From contig NC_021289.1 in NCBI RefSeq assembly GCF_000402035.1, forward strand, positions 1,116,001 through 1,180,000: a stretch of 64,000 nucleotides of DNA. Direction: 5' to 3'. Below are positions 46,389 to 55,990 of the stretch, in pieces (the stretch's first letter is position 1; each line of letters begins with the position of its first letter). This DNA is from Caballeronia insecticola (GTDB taxonomy: Bacteria > Pseudomonadota > Gammaproteobacteria > Burkholderiales > Burkholderiaceae). A program made the translations under genes and the position numbers. The notes below the pieces were generated by a model, which saw only the letters and a program-made list of their open reading frames with translations, made no database searches and was not told where the DNA came from.

Positions 46389-48134
46389 TCAGTGGATCTC
46401 GGGTTCATCGCCGGACGTGGTGTGTTCTTCGATGCGCTCTTCGAGGAAATCGAAGTCGCAGCCCTTGTCGGCCTGCGTCACATGCAGTTGATGCATCACG
46501 CCGAAACCGCGCTCGAACGGACGCTTCGGCGGCTTCCATGCGGCGCGGCGCGCGGCGAGTTCTTCGTCGCTCACATCGAGATGCAGGCGGCGCGCGGGCA
46601 CGTCCAGTTCGACGATATCGCCGTCCTTCACCAGCGCGAGCGGCCCGCCGACGAACGATTCCGGCGCCACGTGCAGCACGCACGCGCCGTAACTCGTGCC
46701 GCTCATGCGCGCGTCCGAGATGCGCACCATGTCGCGCACGCCTTGCTTCAAAAGCTTTTGCGGGATCGGTAACTGGCCCCATTCCGGCATGCCCGGCGCG
46801 CCGACCGGCCCCGCATGCTTGAGCACGATCACGGAATCGGCGGTGATGTCGAGCGTTTCGTCGTCGATGCGCGCGGCCATGTCGGCGTAATCGCGGAACA
46901 CGACCGCCGGACCGCGATGTTTCAGCAAGTGCGCTTCCATCGCGGCGGGTTTGATGACGGCGCCGTCCGGCGCGAGATTGCCGGTGAGCACGGCGAGGCC
47001 GTCGTTCGGGACGAGAGGATTGTCGCGGCGGCGAATCACGTCGTCGTTGAAAATCTCGGCGCCCGCGATGTTTTCGCCGAGCGTGCGGCCATTGACGGTG
47101 CGTTGCGAGCCGTCGATCAGATCGCCGAGTTCCGCGAGCAGCGCGCGCAGGCCGCCCGCGTAGAAGAAGTCTTCCATCAGGTACTTGCCCGCCGGACGGA
47201 TATTGCCGATCACCGGCGTCACGCGCGCGAGTTCGTCGAAACGCGCGGTCGTGAGCGGCACGCCCGCGCGCCGCGCAACCGCCACCAGATGCACGATCGC
47301 GTTGGTCGAGCCGGACATCGCGAGCACGGTCGTCACCGCGTTGTCGAAGGCTTTCGGCGTGAGGATGTCGGACGGCTTGAGGTCCGTCCACACCATCTCG
47401 ACGATGCGCTGTCCCGTCAGCGACGCGTGCTGCGCGTGCCGCGAATCGACCGCCGGAATCGACGCGAAGCCCGGCAGCGTCAGGCCCAGCGCTTCGGCGG
47501 CGCTCGTCATGGTGGAGGCGGTGCCCATCGTCATGCAATGGCCCGGCGAGCGCGCGATGCCGCTCTCCACGCCCTTCCACTCGTCTTCGCTGATCTTGCC
47601 CGCGCGCAGTTCCGCCCAGTATTTCCACGTGTCGGAGCCGCTGCCGAGCGTGCGGCCGTTCCAGTCGCCGCGCAGCATCGGGCCGGCGGGAAGGTAGATC
47701 GCGGGGAGATTCATGCTGATCGCGCCCATCAGCAGGCCGGGCGTGGTTTTGTCGCAGCCGCCCATCAGCACGCAGCCGTCGAACGGATACGAGCGCAGCA
47801 CTTCCTCGACTTCCATCGCGAGGAAATTGCGGTAGAGCATGGTGGTCGGCTTCTGGAACGGCTCGGCGAGCGTCATCACCGGCATTTCGACGGGAAAGCC
47901 GCCCGCCTGCCACACGCCGCGCTTCACTTCCTCGACGCGTTGCTTGAAATGCGTGTGGCACGAGTTGATCTCGCTCCACGTGTTCAGCACGGCGATGACC
48001 GGCTTGCCCATGTAGTCCGACGGGTGATAGCCCATCTGCGCCGTGCGCGAGCGATGCCCGAACGAGCGCAGATCGTTCACGCCGTACCAACGGTGACTGC
48101 GCAGTTCCTCCGGCGTCTTGCGGTGGGAAGTCAA
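46389..48134 (-). CDS. IlvD/Edd family sugar-acid dehydratase
   Basis: A 581-residue Fe-S dehydratase. It has [13 protein letters not shown] (cluster cysteine), [18 protein letters not shown] and [19 protein letters not shown]. It resembles the pentonate/hexonate dehydratase branch rather than the biosynthetic IlvD, supported by the neighbouring LacI regulator and RraA-like enzyme. I choose TTG 48134 as start because AAGGAG lies 7 nt upstream and [17 protein letters not shown] begins there. The ATG at 48164 would place the operator inside the coding region. Confidence 0.82.
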   Translation of the reverse strand: MTSHRKTPEELRSHRWYGVNDLRSFGHRSRTAQMGYHPSDYMGKPVIAVLNTWSEINSCHTHFKQRVEEVKRGVWQAGGFPVEMPVMTLAEPFQKPTTMLYRNFLAMEVEEVLRSYPFDGCVLMGGCDKTTPGLLMGAISMNLPAIYLPAGPMLRGDWNGRTLGSGSDTWKYWAELRAGKISEDEWKGVESGIARSPGHCMTMGTASTMTSAAEALGLTLPGFASIPAVDSRHAQHASLTGQRIVEMVWTDLKPSDILTPKAFDNAVTTVLAMSGSTNAIVHLVAVARRAGVPLTTARFDELARVTPVIGNIRPAGKYLMEDFFYAGGLRALLAELGDLIDGSQRTVNGRTLGENIAGAEIFNDDVIRRRDNPLVPNDGLAVLTGNLAPDGAVIKPAAMEAHLLKHRGPAVVFRDYADMAARIDDETLDITADSVIVLKHAGPVGAPGMPEWGQLPIPQKLLKQGVRDMVRISDARMSGTSYGACVLHVAPESFVGGPLALVKDGDIVELDVPARRLHLDVSDEELAARRAAWKPPKRPFERGFGVMHQLHVTQADKGCDFDFLEERIEEHTTSGDEPEIH

Positions 48135-48148
48135 ACAGCGTCTCCTTG

Positions 48149-48164
48149 ATGGTAGCGTTACCAT
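48149..48164. promoter_or_regulatory. LacI-type operator upstream of the dehydratase operon
   Basis: ATGGTAGCGTTACCAT is a near-perfect palindrome of the form TGGTAGC-GTTACCA with the central CG typical of LacI-family sites. It lies immediately upstream of the ribosome site of the dehydratase gene, a repressor position. Confidence 0.75.
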
Positions 48165-48230
48165 TCGAATCGAAAAAATGGTAGCCCCGTCATCCGCGAG
48201 CGTCGCTTGGGGTTTATCCCCACGAATTGC

Positions 48231-48896
48231 TTATTTAAGGTTGAGCTGGACGGACGAGAGCAGTTCGGACAAGCCGAGCCACAGAATCTGCACGCCGATG
48301 CAGAAGATCACGAACGCGAACAGGCGCATGGCGACCTGCGTGCCGACGGTGCCGAGCAGCCGTTCGAGATGCCCGGCGAAGCGCACGCACACATAGATGC
48401 TGATGCAGAGAATCACGAGCCCGACGCCCACGCCCGCGAGATGCACCGGCTGCAGGCCGTGGCGCGGCGAACCGGTGCCGAGCGCAATGGCGACGGCAAT
48501 CGCGCCCGGACCGACGGTAATCGGCAAGGTGAGCGGATAGAACGCCTTCGCGCGCAGCGATGCGCCGCTGCGCGGCTTGGGCACGGTTTCGGCGGAATCG
48601 TCGTCGTCGGGTGCCTGGAGCAGGCCCCAGCCCGCCATCGCGACGACAAAGCCGCCCGCGACCCGCAACACGGCAATCGAGATGCCGAAGAACGACAGCA
48701 CATAAGCGCCGATGGACAGCGACGCCAGCAAAATCGCGAAACTGTTGATCGATATGCGCCGCGCCAGTTCGGCGCGATCCGCGTCGCCGATATGCGGCAG
48801 CATGCTCAGCACGACGAGCGCCGTCGCCGGTGGATTGATGATCGGGAACAGACCGGCGACGATCACGAGAACCGTCTTGGCGAATTCGTTGAGCAT
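48231..48896 (-). CDS. MarC family integral membrane protein
   Basis: A 221-residue protein with six hydrophobic segments. It opens with TVLVIVAGLFPIINPPATALV and has the family's LTLPITVGPGAIAVAIALG re-entrant-like repeat. MarC family proteins have no established function. ATG 48896 fits the family; the upstream in-frame extension is non-hydrophobic shadow. Confidence 0.85.
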   Translation of the reverse strand: MLNEFAKTVLVIVAGLFPIINPPATALVVLSMLPHIGDADRAELARRISINSFAILLASLSIGAYVLSFFGISIAVLRVAGGFVVAMAGWGLLQAPDDDDSAETVPKPRSGASLRAKAFYPLTLPITVGPGAIAVAIALGTGSPRHGLQPVHLAGVGVGLVILCISIYVCVRFAGHLERLLGTVGTQVAMRLFAFVIFCIGVQILWLGLSELLSSVQLNLK

Positions 48897-48982
48897 GCGG
48901 GCGATTGTGTGTTCATCATTTGGCCGCATTGTGCCCGTGGCACGCGCGGCGTGCAGGGAACCGGCAATCGGGCGAACCGCAA

Positions 48983-49354
48983 TCAGGCAAACGGCGCCGT
49001 GAGAATCAGCGCGCATTCGGTCAGGAACGAACCGAGCCCGACGCCGATCAGCACGCGCGCGATGTACGTCCACATGCGGTTATCGACATTGCCGGAACAG
49101 CGCCACGCGAGCGTGCACCACAGCAGATAGAGCGCGGCACACGCGGCGAACAGGCCCAGCATGCCGGGCCAGAACCAGACGGTGATCAGCAGGAAGGTTT
49201 CGGGAGCGAGGCCGCTGATCCAGAGGTCGAGGTAGACGAACCACCAGACGAGGTGGATCGGCACGCCCAACAGCCACCAGACTTTCCAGAAGCGTTCTTC
49301 TCCGCGCCAGGCCTTGCGAAACATGGGTTGCGATGCAGTGAAAGAGGCACGCAT
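48983..49354 (-). CDS. Small hypothetical inner-membrane protein
   Basis: A 123-residue protein with three hydrophobic stretches (VWWLLGVPIHLVWWFVYL, TFLLITVWFWPGMLGLFAAC, YIARVLIGVGLGSFL). No family is recognised. A GGGAGAG site lies four bases before ATG 49354. It is followed by marC and preceded, 35 bp away, by the PilZ gene, all on the same strand. Confidence 0.65.
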   Translation of the reverse strand: MRASFTASQPMFRKAWRGEERFWKVWWLLGVPIHLVWWFVYLDLWISGLAPETFLLITVWFWPGMLGLFAACAALYLLWCTLAWRCSGNVDNRMWTYIARVLIGVGLGSFLTECALILTAPFA

Positions 49355-49389
49355 TCTACTCTCCCACGCGCGCCGCGCCGGCGGCCGGA

Positions 49390-50148
49390 TCATGCCGACA
49401 GGCTGCGTCGTCTGGCTTCCATGCGCGTGATGAGCCGTTGCAGCACGTTCTCCGCCGCGCCGGAAAGCCGCACGAAGCGGAATCCGACGATATAACGCAC
49501 ATCGCCGCGTGGCGTCGTGACGCTGCGCGGCGAGATCAGTTCGAGATCGACGGAAAAGGCCGCGCCCGGACCGAGATGCAGCGTGACATCGCCGAACACG
49601 GTGCCGACTTCCGTTTCCGCCAGACGCGCCGTGTCCATTCTCAACGCGACGCCGCCGAGCGACAGGTCGTGCACTTCGTAGCGGAAGGCTTCGCCGTCGG
49701 CGTAGGTGCCTCGGGCGTAGTACGGATCGAGGATCGGCGTCGGCACGCGGAAGTATTCGCGGCGCTGGAACTGATAGAGCTTGCGCGGGAAATCGACTTC
49801 GAACGCCTGCCGGCCTTCGTAGGTCACGGCGCGCGCGGCGTCGGTGGTGAACTCGACGCGCACGCCCTCCGGCGCGGCCTTGAAATAGAGCTGACGCGCG
49901 GCGAGCAGCGCGCGGTTGTCCGACTCCACGCCGCCCCAGTCGAACACGATGCGCGCCTCGCGGGCATCGACTTCCAGCAACTGCGTGACGATCTGGTCGG
50001 GTCCGCTCGTCACCGTCAGCATGTCGCGGCGCAGCGCGAGACTGCGCAGGCAGACGGAAATTTCGGAAGGCGTGTGACGCGCGAAGCGTTCGTGATCTTC
50101 GGCGAATTTTTCGATGTCGGATGTGTGCGGCAACGGTTCAGCGAGCAT
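49390..50148 (-). CDS. ycgR: YcgR-like flagellar brake protein with PilZ domain
   Basis: A 252-residue protein with an N-terminal YcgR-N domain (~20-115) and a PilZ domain (~120-245). The PilZ domain carries the c-di-GMP motif QRREYFR (RxxxR) and DLSLGG (DxSxxG). It should slow or steer the flagellar motor when c-di-GMP is high, the same second messenger that commonly drives exopolysaccharide production. ATG 50148 fits; the upstream 17 codons are dispensable. Confidence 0.85.
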   Translation of the reverse strand: MLAEPLPHTSDIEKFAEDHERFARHTPSEISVCLRSLALRRDMLTVTSGPDQIVTQLLEVDAREARIVFDWGGVESDNRALLAARQLYFKAAPEGVRVEFTTDAARAVTYEGRQAFEVDFPRKLYQFQRREYFRVPTPILDPYYARGTYADGEAFRYEVHDLSLGGVALRMDTARLAETEVGTVFGDVTLHLGPGAAFSVDLELISPRSVTTPRGDVRYIVGFRFVRLSGAAENVLQRLITRMEARRRSLSA

Positions 50149-50349
50149 GATGGTCCAATCTAATTTTCGGTTTGGGACGACAAACTGCGCGAGCGGCATC
50201 GCCCATGCTTCTTCGATGCGACGGCCTGATGTCAGATATGTTGCACGAAAAATCCGGCTTCAGTCGGTCAGTAACAACTAGATTTCCACGCTAATTCAGC
50301 GTTTTGCAGGGCAGCAAAGGACACTTTCTTACGTTTTCTTTGCTCAGAT

Positions 50350-50378
50350 GAAAAAGGCCGGACGCATGGTCCGGCCTT
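50350..50378 (-). terminator. Rho-independent terminator of the diiron-protein gene
   Basis: A 10-bp perfect stem AAGGCCGGAC/GTCCGGCCTT with a GCATG loop (50354-50378). Read on the minus strand it is followed by a T-run, and it lies 22 bp after the gene that ends at 50400. Confidence 0.85.
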
Positions 50379-50399
50379 CGTGTGCTTCACAAAAACGTA

Positions 50400-51380
50400 T
50401 TACGCAAGCACATCGACCTCGCTGGCGAGCGCACGGCGTCGCAGGGGCGCGAGCGCCGCGCCCAGCCGCTCGCCGTGCGCCTCGCTGATCACGCGCCCCA
50501 GCACTTCGCCGAAGCGCGGTTCATCGACGCCCGACACGATGTACTGCCAGCGATACGCATCCAGCAACCCCGCATGCACGCGCGCCTCTTCGTCGCCGGA
50601 CAAAGCGCGGTCGAGATGCGTGACGAAGTAATGCGCGTCGGCGACGGCCTGCGCCTGCAACATGCCGTCGATCGCGGCGACGAGTTCGATCAGGTCGCCG
50701 ATGGCGGCATCGCGCGCCGTGTCGCTGATGCGCGCGTCCTCGCGCATCCATTCCAGTTCGTCGATGATCGCGTGCTGCGATTCCTCTTTCCAGTGGAACA
50801 GGAAGATGTCCTTGAATAGCGGCGACAACGTGCTGTCGGCCTCGATGCTCTGCCGGTAATGCACCTGCGTGACGATCTCGATGCAGCACGTCAGCGCGAG
50901 AATCGACCACGTCGATTTGCCGAGCACGAACGTGGCGACGTCATCGGCCTGCGGAATGAAGCGGTAGCCGGGCGGCAGCGCCTCGGCGGCGAGCGACTCG
51001 ACGCGGCGGAACAGTTCCTGATGCTTCAGTTCCTCGTCGGTGAAGCGGACGATCGCCTCGAGCGCGGTCTGATCGCCGAGCGCGTGTTCGCAGCCGACTT
51101 CCATCATCTTCGCGCCGATGAAGCGTTCGATCATGCCGAACATGTTGGCGTACGTGCGGCCCTGAATCTGCGACATCAGGCGGCGTTCGCGCGCATCCAG
51201 AAACGGCAGCCGATGCACTTCGCTGAGCCCGTCGGGCATGAAGGCGTGTGCGGGATCGAAGCGGCGGCCGCGCAACACGTCGCGATCGATATCCCAGCGA
51301 ATACGGCGGGACACTTCGATGCACTTGGCGTAGCGCTGCTGCGTGCTCAGGGTGCTTAACTCGGGGTGAACGGCATTCAT
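50400..51380 (-). CDS. Ferritin-like diiron protein (possible oxygenase)
   Basis: A 326-residue, mostly helical protein. Glu/His clusters in MMEVGCEHALG, FTDEELKHQELF and KEESQHAIIDELEW look like the two E-xx-H pairs of a carboxylate-bridged diiron centre. The exact family (AurF-like N-oxygenase or another) is not certain. It has its own strong terminator. GGAG precedes ATG 51380. The 49 upstream in-frame codons are basic and unlikely to be translated. Confidence 0.7.
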   Translation of the reverse strand: MNAVHPELSTLSTQQRYAKCIEVSRRIRWDIDRDVLRGRRFDPAHAFMPDGLSEVHRLPFLDARERRLMSQIQGRTYANMFGMIERFIGAKMMEVGCEHALGDQTALEAIVRFTDEELKHQELFRRVESLAAEALPPGYRFIPQADDVATFVLGKSTWSILALTCCIEIVTQVHYRQSIEADSTLSPLFKDIFLFHWKEESQHAIIDELEWMREDARISDTARDAAIGDLIELVAAIDGMLQAQAVADAHYFVTHLDRALSGDEEARVHAGLLDAYRWQYIVSGVDEPRFGEVLGRVISEAHGERLGAALAPLRRRALASEVDVLA

Positions 51381-51536
51381 ATGCGAACTCCGGATGATGC
51401 TGCGTCGATGACGGCGGATGAACGGGCCGCCAGGGCGGCGGCTCGATACGTCGAACAGGTCGGCGTAGTGGAGGCGTCGCGTCACCGTTCTGCGAAGCAT
51501 TCTCGGCAGATGCACGCTTGCGCACATGAGGCGCTT

Positions 51537-51595
51537 GTCCCGGACACGAACCGGGACGCGAGGTTTTGGCGGCTGATGAGTGGGACTAGTGTCCC
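51537..51595. promoter_or_regulatory. Two dyads in the promoter region of the diiron gene
   Basis: GTCCCGG-7 nt-CCGGGAC (51537-51557) and GGGAC-TAGT-GTCCC (51582-51595) share the GGGAC half site. They lie between the diiron gene start and the end of the LuxR-hydrolase gene. They may be operators for one of the neighbouring regulators or transcript hairpins. Confidence 0.4.
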
Positions 51596-51614
51596 GACGA
51601 GGTCAGGCAGCAGA

Positions 51615-52700
51615 TCAGGCAGCGGGTGCGTCGAACCCGGCGCGGCGCGCGAGCACGATGGCCTGCGCCCGGCTCTCGACTTCGAGCTTCGCGAAGATGC
51701 TGGTGATGTGATTGCGCACGGTCTTTTCGCTCAGCGCGAGACGCGCGGCGATCTGCGCGTTGTCGCGCCCGCCGGCGAGCAATTCGACGATATCGCGCTC
51801 GCGCGGCGTCAACGCGGAAAACGCGGGATCGATCGCCGGCGCCGACGGCAAAAATGCGTGCACTTCCTCGCGCCACCGCTGCCACGCGGCGTCGCTTTCG
51901 AGCACCAGATGATTCTCGCTTTCCAGCGGCACGAAACGCGCGCCGGGAATCTGTCCGGCGAGCAGACGGCTTTCGTCGAAGGGCACGCGCGCGTCGCCGC
52001 TTGCGTGCAGCACGAGCGTCGGGCATTCCACGCGCGGCAGCAGATCGACCACGTCGATTTCATTGAACACGCGCATGATGCGCGCGGCGTTGCGCGGCGT
52101 GGTCGTGAGCCGTTCGAGTTCGTTGAACCAGTGGTGCTGCGCGGGCGTGCCGCCAGGGATGAACTGCGTCGTGAAAAACTGGCGGAAAGCGGGATTGTGC
52201 TTGCCCCAGCCGAGTTCCGCGAGTTTGACGAGCATCTCGGCTTCCTCGTGCTGCGCGGGATCGCGGGTGCGCTTGAGCCGGCCGCGCGCATAGCCGCCGT
52301 GCAGCACGAGATGCGTCACGCGTTCCGGATGCGCGACCGCATACGCGATGGCAATCGACGCACCCTGCGATATGCCGAGCAACGGAAAGCGTTCGAGCCC
52401 GCTCGCTTCGACCACCGTTTCGAGATCGCGCAACCAGGCGTCGAAGGAAATATCGGCAACGTCATGATCCGAGAGGCCGCAGCCGCGCTGATCGTAGCGA
52501 ATCAACTGATGCCGTCCGCACAGCTCGACCATCAGATGGCTCCAGACCGGACTCGTGAAATCCAGTTCCAGATGACTGAGCCAGTTCGCCGCCTTGATGA
52601 GCGGAGGGCCGGAGCCGCACGTCGCGTACGCGATGCGCACGCCGTCGCTGGCCGTGCACAGGCGGATCTGCTGACGAGGCGTGGGCGGGCGCGTCACCAT
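51615..52700 (-). CDS. Alpha/beta hydrolase fused to a LuxR-type DNA-binding domain
   Basis: A 361-residue fusion. Residues ~15-285 form an alpha/beta hydrolase with GISQGAS (nucleophile Ser), a likely Asp in HASGDARVPFD and His in ESENHLVL. Residues ~295-355 form a LuxR HTH (LTPRERDIVELLAGGRDNAQIAARLALSEKTVRNHI split across the helices). Such proteins probably use the hydrolase fold to bind or cleave a small ligand and then act on promoters. ATG 52700 is the best start although its ribosome site is weak. Confidence 0.82.
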   Translation of the reverse strand: MVTRPPTPRQQIRLCTASDGVRIAYATCGSGPPLIKAANWLSHLELDFTSPVWSHLMVELCGRHQLIRYDQRGCGLSDHDVADISFDAWLRDLETVVEASGLERFPLLGISQGASIAIAYAVAHPERVTHLVLHGGYARGRLKRTRDPAQHEEAEMLVKLAELGWGKHNPAFRQFFTTQFIPGGTPAQHHWFNELERLTTTPRNAARIMRVFNEIDVVDLLPRVECPTLVLHASGDARVPFDESRLLAGQIPGARFVPLESENHLVLESDAAWQRWREEVHAFLPSAPAIDPAFSALTPRERDIVELLAGGRDNAQIAARLALSEKTVRNHITSIFAKLEVESRAQAIVLARRAGFDAPAA

Positions 52701-52833
52701 CGATGAAAAATGTAAGTATGGACTACGTACAAAGCGATGGCCGCACGGCATTCGCGCGCGACTGCCCATGCTCGCGCGTAAACGTTTGGAAAGTCAATAT
52801 CGTAAGCTGGCGCGCGGCGTCAGCCTGTTGCGT

Positions 52834-53466
52834 TCAGGATTGCGCGCGCACCGGCAGCGTCGCGACGAACTGTTCGATTGCCGCGAACAGCGCCGCCCGG
52901 CGCACGCCGTCCTGCGCCTGAATCGACAAACCCGCGAACAGCGTCATGCACAGCGCGGCGAGCGCCGGGACGTTGGTGCGCGGGTCGAGTTCGCCGTTTT
53001 CGACCGCCCGCGCCAACCGCTCCGCGACAATGCCCGCAACCCGGCGCCTGCGCTCGTGCAATTCGGCGCGTAATTGCGCGTGCTCGGCGCCGACCGACAT
53101 CGCGCCGAGAAAGATCATGCAGCCGCGCGGATTCGCCGAGCCGGTAAAAAGCTCGGCGCTCGTGCGAAACATTGCGCGCAGGCCTTCGCTCACCGACTCG
53201 TGCGCGAGCAACTGGCGCAACGCCGCGCCGCCTTCGGCGTCGATATACAGATCCACCGCCTCGCGATACAGGTCTTCCTTGCTGCCGAACGCGGCGTAAA
53301 GGCTCGGCGAATTGATGCCCATGGCATCGACGAGATCGGCCATCGAGCAGGTGTCGTAGCCCTTGTCCCAGAACACGTTCATTGCGCATCTGAGCGCCGC
53401 CTCGCGGTCGAACTCGCGCGGGCGGCCGCGCGCCTTGTGATGCGTCTCCTGTGCTGCCGACGACAT
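52834..53466 (-). CDS. TetR/AcrR family regulator
   Basis: A 210-residue TetR protein. The N-terminal HTH includes DREAALRCAMNVFWDKGYD and SMADLVDAMGINSPSLYAAFGSKEDLY. The C-terminal domain resembles the group with RGCMIFLGAMSVG. GGGAG precedes ATG 53466. Targets are unknown; it diverges from a small secreted protein gene. Confidence 0.85.
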   Translation of the reverse strand: MSSAAQETHHKARGRPREFDREAALRCAMNVFWDKGYDTCSMADLVDAMGINSPSLYAAFGSKEDLYREAVDLYIDAEGGAALRQLLAHESVSEGLRAMFRTSAELFTGSANPRGCMIFLGAMSVGAEHAQLRAELHERRRRVAGIVAERLARAVENGELDPRTNVPALAALCMTLFAGLSIQAQDGVRRAALFAAIEQFVATLPVRAQS

Positions 53467-53651
53467 GTCTCGCTCCCTTATTCGCATTTTTAGTCGTATG
53501 AATCGCCGTGCCTGCCATTGTTCAGCCGGACGCAATTCTGAATTATGTGTCGATCGTAACAAAATAACTGGACCTTGTCCCGGCCGGATGTTTAAATATC
53601 TGTATTGATCGTCACATAAATCGCGAACTACTACTTTTGGAGCGTATTCCC

Positions 53652-53924
53652 ATGAAATCGACCTTGTCCGCGCTTGCCGCCGCGTTGTTGCTTGCCAGCC
53701 CGTTGGTCACGTTTGCCCAGACCGACGCGCCGGCTGCGTCGCCCGCGCCGTACTCCGTCTTCGTCGATCAGCCCACCGGTTTCACGTTCGTCAAGATGCC
53801 GGCCGGCTGGAAGTTCGTCGGCGCGGTGTCGAAGGAAGACGCGCAGCATGTGCCCGCCAATGTGCTGACCTCGGTGCTGCCCGCCGATTCCGCCCGTCCG
53901 ATGAACACCGCATCGGTCAAGTAA
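53652..53924 (+). CDS. Small secreted hypothetical protein
   Basis: A 90-residue protein with a clear signal peptide (KSTLSALAAALLLASPLVTF, cleavage near AFA-Q at about residue 22). The mature part is ~65 residues including FVDQPTGFTFVKMPAGWKFV. No family is recognised. GGAG lies 10 nt before the ATG. Its last 157 bp are antisense to the tail of the mutase reading frame. Confidence 0.7.
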   Translation: MKSTLSALAAALLLASPLVTFAQTDAPAASPAPYSVFVDQPTGFTFVKMPAGWKFVGAVSKEDAQHVPANVLTSVLPADSARPMNTASVK

Positions 53925-55990
53925 GCCTTCTCGCTCTTTTGAATCAGCGAGACCAGTCGCTCGACAATCGCATGCATCGTCGAGCCTGGACCGAATATGT
54001 CGGCGACGCCGAGCGTGCGTAACGTGCGCGCATCGTCGTCCGGCACGATTCCACCGACAACTACGGGCGCCCGCACATTGCGCGCGGCGAGTTCCCGCAT
54101 GAGTGCGGACACCAGCGCGACATGCGCTCCCGCCAGCGACGACACACCGACCACATCGAAGCATTCCTCTGCAGCAAGCGTGGCGGCCTGCACAGGCGAT
54201 GCGAATAGTCCGCTCGTCGTCACTTGAAAACCCGCGTCCGCGAGCGCAGCGGCAATCACGCTGGCGCCGCGATCGTGTCCGTCCAGTCCCAACTTTGCGA
54301 TCAGCACGCGCGGCTTTCTGCGTAGCGTGTGCGCGAGACGCGCGACCTGTGCGCATGCGGCGCGCCATGCATCATCGTCGCGGCGAGTGGCGCCATAAAT
54401 TTCGGACGATGCGCCCGCGATCTGCACATGGCGCGGCCACACCGCTTCGAGCGCGCGCGTGCATTCGCCGACCGTCGCTCGCGCGCGCATGCAATCGAGC
54501 GCGGCTTCGAGCAGGTTGCCATCGTCGTCGCGGGCGGCGCGCGTCAGAGCGGCCAGTGTTGAGCGCACGCGTGTATCGTCGCGGCGGCGTCTGACTTCGG
54601 CGATTCTGCGCGACTGCTGCACGCGGACGCGCTCGCCGTCGATGGCGAGGCACGCGGGCGCGTCGTCATCGCATTCGGACGCGACAAACGCGTTCGTGCC
54701 GACGATCACCTGTTCGCCCGCATCGATGCGCGCCTGCGTCGCCGCCGCGCTCTCGCGGATACGACGCTGCACCCAGCCGGTGCGTATCGCTTCGAGCGCG
54801 CCGCCGTGCGCATCGATTTCGTCGATGAGCGCGCGCGCCTGATCGACGAGCCCCGCCGTCAGCGATTCCATCATGTATGAGCCGGCCCACGGATCGATCA
54901 CATCGCACAAGCCCATTTCGTGCTGAAGAATCAACTGCGTGTCGCGCGCAAGCTGCGCCGCCGATGCCGACGGCAACGCAAGCGCCTCGTCATGCGCGTT
55001 CGTGTGCAGCGACTGCGTGCCGCCGAACACGGCAGCCATCGCCTCGACGGTCGTGCGCACGATATTGTTTTGCGTGCGCACCGGGCTCAGCGACCAGCCC
55101 GATGTCTGACAATGCATGCGCAGCGCGCGGCTCTTCGCCGTGCGCGCGCCCTCTTGTTCCGCGATGTCCGACCACATGAGCCGCGCCGCACGCAGCTTCG
55201 CGATCTCCGTATAGAAGTCCGTGCCGGTGCCGAAGAAAAAGCTCAACTGCTCGCAGACGGTATCGGCGCACAGGCCGCGCGAACGCATCGAACGAAGGTA
55301 CGTGCGCGCGTTGGCGAAAGTCAGCGCCAGTTCCAGCGATGCATCCGCGCCCGCTTCCTGAAAGTGATAGCCGGACACGGAAAGCGCCTTGAAACGCGGC
55401 ATGTGCTCACCGAGAAACCGCGCAATATCCGCGACAATGCGCAGCGACGGTTCCGGCGCGAACACCCACGCGTTGCGCACCATGAACTCCTTGAGGATGT
55501 CGTTCTGCACGGTGCCCGAAAGCGATTCCATTCCGATGCCGCGCTCCTCCGCCGCAACGATGAACGCCGCGAGCACGGGCAGCACGGCTCCGTTCATCGT
55601 CATCGAGACGGAGACGCGTTCGAGCGCGATGCCTTCGAACAGACGCGTCATATCGTCGACGGTATCGATCGCCACGCCCGCCAGGCCGACATCGGCGCGC
55701 GCCGCTTCATCGGTGGAATCGTAGCCGCGCTGGGTCGGCAGATCGAACGCAACGGACAACCCTTGCGCGCCGCGTTCGAGCGCGCGGCGAAACGCGAGAT
55801 TGGAATCGGCGGCGTCGGCATAGCCCGCATACTGGCGAATGGTCCACGGCTTGCTCGTGTACATCGACGTATAAGGTCCGCGCACGAACGGTGCGACGCC
55901 GGGCTGCGAATGCAAGTGCGCAAGGCCGTCGAGATCGGCCGATGTATAGAGCGGCTTCAGCGGCACGCGTCGATGCCGAACGCCGCTCAT
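53768..55990 (-). CDS. Adenosylcobalamin-dependent acyl-CoA mutase, methylmalonyl-CoA mutase type
   Basis: A 740-residue single-chain mutase. The catalytic barrel has RGPYTSMYTSKPWTIRQYAG, VAFDLPTQRGYDS, VSMTMNGAVLPVLAAF and LRMHCQTSGWSLSP. The C-terminal B12 domain has DGHDRGASVIAAAL (axial His ~572) and VVVGGIVPDDD. It interconverts succinyl-CoA and methylmalonyl-CoA. A related acyl substrate is possible because the usual YATMY reads YTSMY. Its start overlaps the LnmK-like gene (ATGA). About 55 residues beyond the usual family end run antisense over a small secreted-protein gene. No MeaB-type chaperone gene is nearby. Confidence 0.82.
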   Translation of the reverse strand: MSGVRHRRVPLKPLYTSADLDGLAHLHSQPGVAPFVRGPYTSMYTSKPWTIRQYAGYADAADSNLAFRRALERGAQGLSVAFDLPTQRGYDSTDEAARADVGLAGVAIDTVDDMTRLFEGIALERVSVSMTMNGAVLPVLAAFIVAAEERGIGMESLSGTVQNDILKEFMVRNAWVFAPEPSLRIVADIARFLGEHMPRFKALSVSGYHFQEAGADASLELALTFANARTYLRSMRSRGLCADTVCEQLSFFFGTGTDFYTEIAKLRAARLMWSDIAEQEGARTAKSRALRMHCQTSGWSLSPVRTQNNIVRTTVEAMAAVFGGTQSLHTNAHDEALALPSASAAQLARDTQLILQHEMGLCDVIDPWAGSYMMESLTAGLVDQARALIDEIDAHGGALEAIRTGWVQRRIRESAAATQARIDAGEQVIVGTNAFVASECDDDAPACLAIDGERVRVQQSRRIAEVRRRRDDTRVRSTLAALTRAARDDDGNLLEAALDCMRARATVGECTRALEAVWPRHVQIAGASSEIYGATRRDDDAWRAACAQVARLAHTLRRKPRVLIAKLGLDGHDRGASVIAAALADAGFQVTTSGLFASPVQAATLAAEECFDVVGVSSLAGAHVALVSALMRELAARNVRAPVVVGGIVPDDDARTLRTLGVADIFGPGSTMHAIVERLVSLIQKSEKAYLTDAVFIGRAESAGSTEVSTLAGTCCASSFDTAPTNFQPAGILTNVKPVG

